DNA of 21,593 nt, taken from IMG/VR virus record IMGVR_UViG_3300050014_000094, positions 1 through 21,593 of that record; one strand, given 5' to 3'. A model generated the notes under the pieces. The model was not told the DNA's origin. It worked only from the letters and a program-made list of their open reading frames with translations, and ran no database searches. Position 1 is the first letter of the stretch. Each line of letters begins with the position of its first letter. Shown here one piece after another: positions 20,759 through 21,593 of this stretch. This DNA is from a virus. A program made the translations under genes and the position numbers.

Positions 20759-21593
20759 ATGCCAAAATTAGATTCAACCAAACTACCGAAGGCAATCAAA
20801 GATAAATATACACTGTTAAACAGTGCCTTAGTTCAGGCTGTAAAAACTGATTGGCGTGATTCTATTTCCGCAGAAATCGGAGATACTAAAGACGCAACGA
20901 CATTCCAGCCGCAAGTGAAGATTTGTCGCTGGCTAAATTCCGATGGTACAAACGAGGTTAATTTTTCGATGAGGTTGAAGCACACCGAGAAAAACCCGAC
21001 TGTAGAATTTGACGGCGAAAAAACAAAGTGGATTGGCGCAAAAGTTGAGGCGCATTTTTACGACAAACCCGAAGTTAGTGAAGATGGAGGACACGAGTTT
21101 GAGGTTATTTTGAAAGAAAAACCCAAGACAAACATCTTGGAATTTTCGATTGAAACAAAGGGGTTGGAGTTTTTCTACCAGTCCGCACTTACCGAATCCG
21201 AGATTGCCGAAGGTGCAAATCGTCCCGAAAATGTCATTGATTCCTATGCCGTTTATTACAAGGATTGCCCCGCCAATTATGTTGACGGTAAACTATATCG
21301 CACGGGCAAAGCATTTCACATCTACCGCATTAAAGCCACGGACGCAAATGGAGTTTCGGTTTGGGGAAAGCAAAATATTGATGTTGATAAAAAACTTCAC
21401 ACGATAGAATTACCACAGGACTTTTTGGACAAGGCGGTATATCCGGTGGTAATTGATCCAACGTTCGGGTATACGACGCAGGGGGCGAGTTACGTAAGCA
21501 CAACTGCAGATGTTCTTTATGGTCAGGTTTATTCTGGGGCGGCGGGAACAGGAAATAGTATGTCTCTTTATTGTCAATGGATTTATAACCCTC
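20759..21593 (+). CDS. Large beta-rich surface protein, 3' end cut off
   Basis: The frame from ATG 20759 stays open to the window end (278 codons). It starts MPKLDSTKLPKAIKDKYTLL; the first 215 residues form a mixed, beta-rich domain with W and D/N-rich turns (WIGAKVEAHFYDKPEVSEDG). Near residue 220 come the phrases HTIELPQDFLDKAVYPVVID and PTFGYTTQGASYVS, a junction I know from long metagenomic surface proteins, in which it leads into a lectin-like beta domain. The visible end (TGNSMSLYCQWIYNP) enters that domain. It is probably a receptor-binding or adhesin-like virion protein encoded next to the sugar-modifying enzyme. Confidence 0.65.
   Translation, partial: MPKLDSTKLPKAIKDKYTLLNSALVQAVKTDWRDSISAEIGDTKDATTFQPQVKICRWLNSDGTNEVNFSMRLKHTEKNPTVEFDGEKTKWIGAKVEAHFYDKPEVSEDGGHEFEVILKEKPKTNILEFSIETKGLEFFYQSALTESEIAEGANRPENVIDSYAVYYKDCPANYVDGKLYRTGKAFHIYRIKATDANGVSVWGKQNIDVDKKLHTIELPQDFLDKAVYPVVIDPTFGYTTQGASYVSTTADVLYGQVYSGAAGTGNSMSLYCQWIYNP

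Noticed and set aside
1-21593. Alternative genetic code (TGA as glycine or tryptophan)
   Set aside because: Large genes have full-length frames under the standard code and end in TAA or TAG; TGA ends three small genes in overlap with the next start or near the shift site, and reading through does not join real domains.
1-21593. tRNA genes
   Set aside because: I found no cloverleaf with a proper T-loop and acceptor stem in the intergenic regions.

Overview
This window looks like the structural half of a tailed double-stranded DNA phage (or prophage) genome with a short-tailed, podovirus-like plan. From left to right it holds a lysis-type cluster (partial M23 peptidase, small membrane protein, small zinc-ribbon gene), terminase small and large subunits, portal, a repeat-rich surface protein, two paralogous decoration-type proteins, scaffold, major capsid protein, head-tail adaptor, fibre-like and nozzle-like proteins, two long proteins of the ejection type, and then appendage genes, a glycosyltransferase-methyltransferase fusion and the start of a large beta-rich protein cut by the window end. 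I see no tape measure, tail sheath or tail tube. Nearly all genes lie on the + strand and are tightly packed; the exception is a small zinc-ribbon gene at 17114-17308 on the - strand.

The host cannot be fixed from the sequence. The standard bacterial code fits. Promoters look like ordinary sigma-70 sites (TATAAT). Almost no gene has a Shine-Dalgarno sequence at a usable distance; starts are usually ATGGC in an A/T-rich context. An uncultivated bacterial host, possibly of the Patescibacteria type, is a guess only.

The most interesting content is non-coding. (1) Two promoters 17 kb apart (TATAAT at 857 and 17778) drive the same leader: a near-identical first 18-19 nt, then a hairpin whose loop (TTAT) is constant while half of its base pairs change in a compensated way, then an intrinsic terminator in front of the gene. 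This has the form of a phage-specific attenuator or antitermination leader that would coordinate the terminase/capsid block with the appendage block. (2) Three intergenic elements on the + strand (948-1000, 9634-9697, 20713-20745) share an interleaved a-b-a'-b' arrangement of inverted repeats, with a abutting b. They can fold either as pseudoknots or as mutually exclusive hairpins, and in one of them the two 3' arms carry the Shine-Dalgarno-like sequence and the start codon of a 46-residue ORF. (3) A perfect-consensus promoter on the - strand (17681-17710) starts a roughly 365-nt structured RNA ahead of the zinc-ribbon gene. Near its 5' end is an H-type pseudoknot with textbook loop lengths.

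Two genes look shifted by one base next to G runs (zinc ribbon at 664-830, adaptor start near 9824); these may be assembly errors, real mutations or recoding. The 17.0-17.9 kb region holds no + strand gene and separates the capsid/ejection block from the appendage/sugar-modification block.
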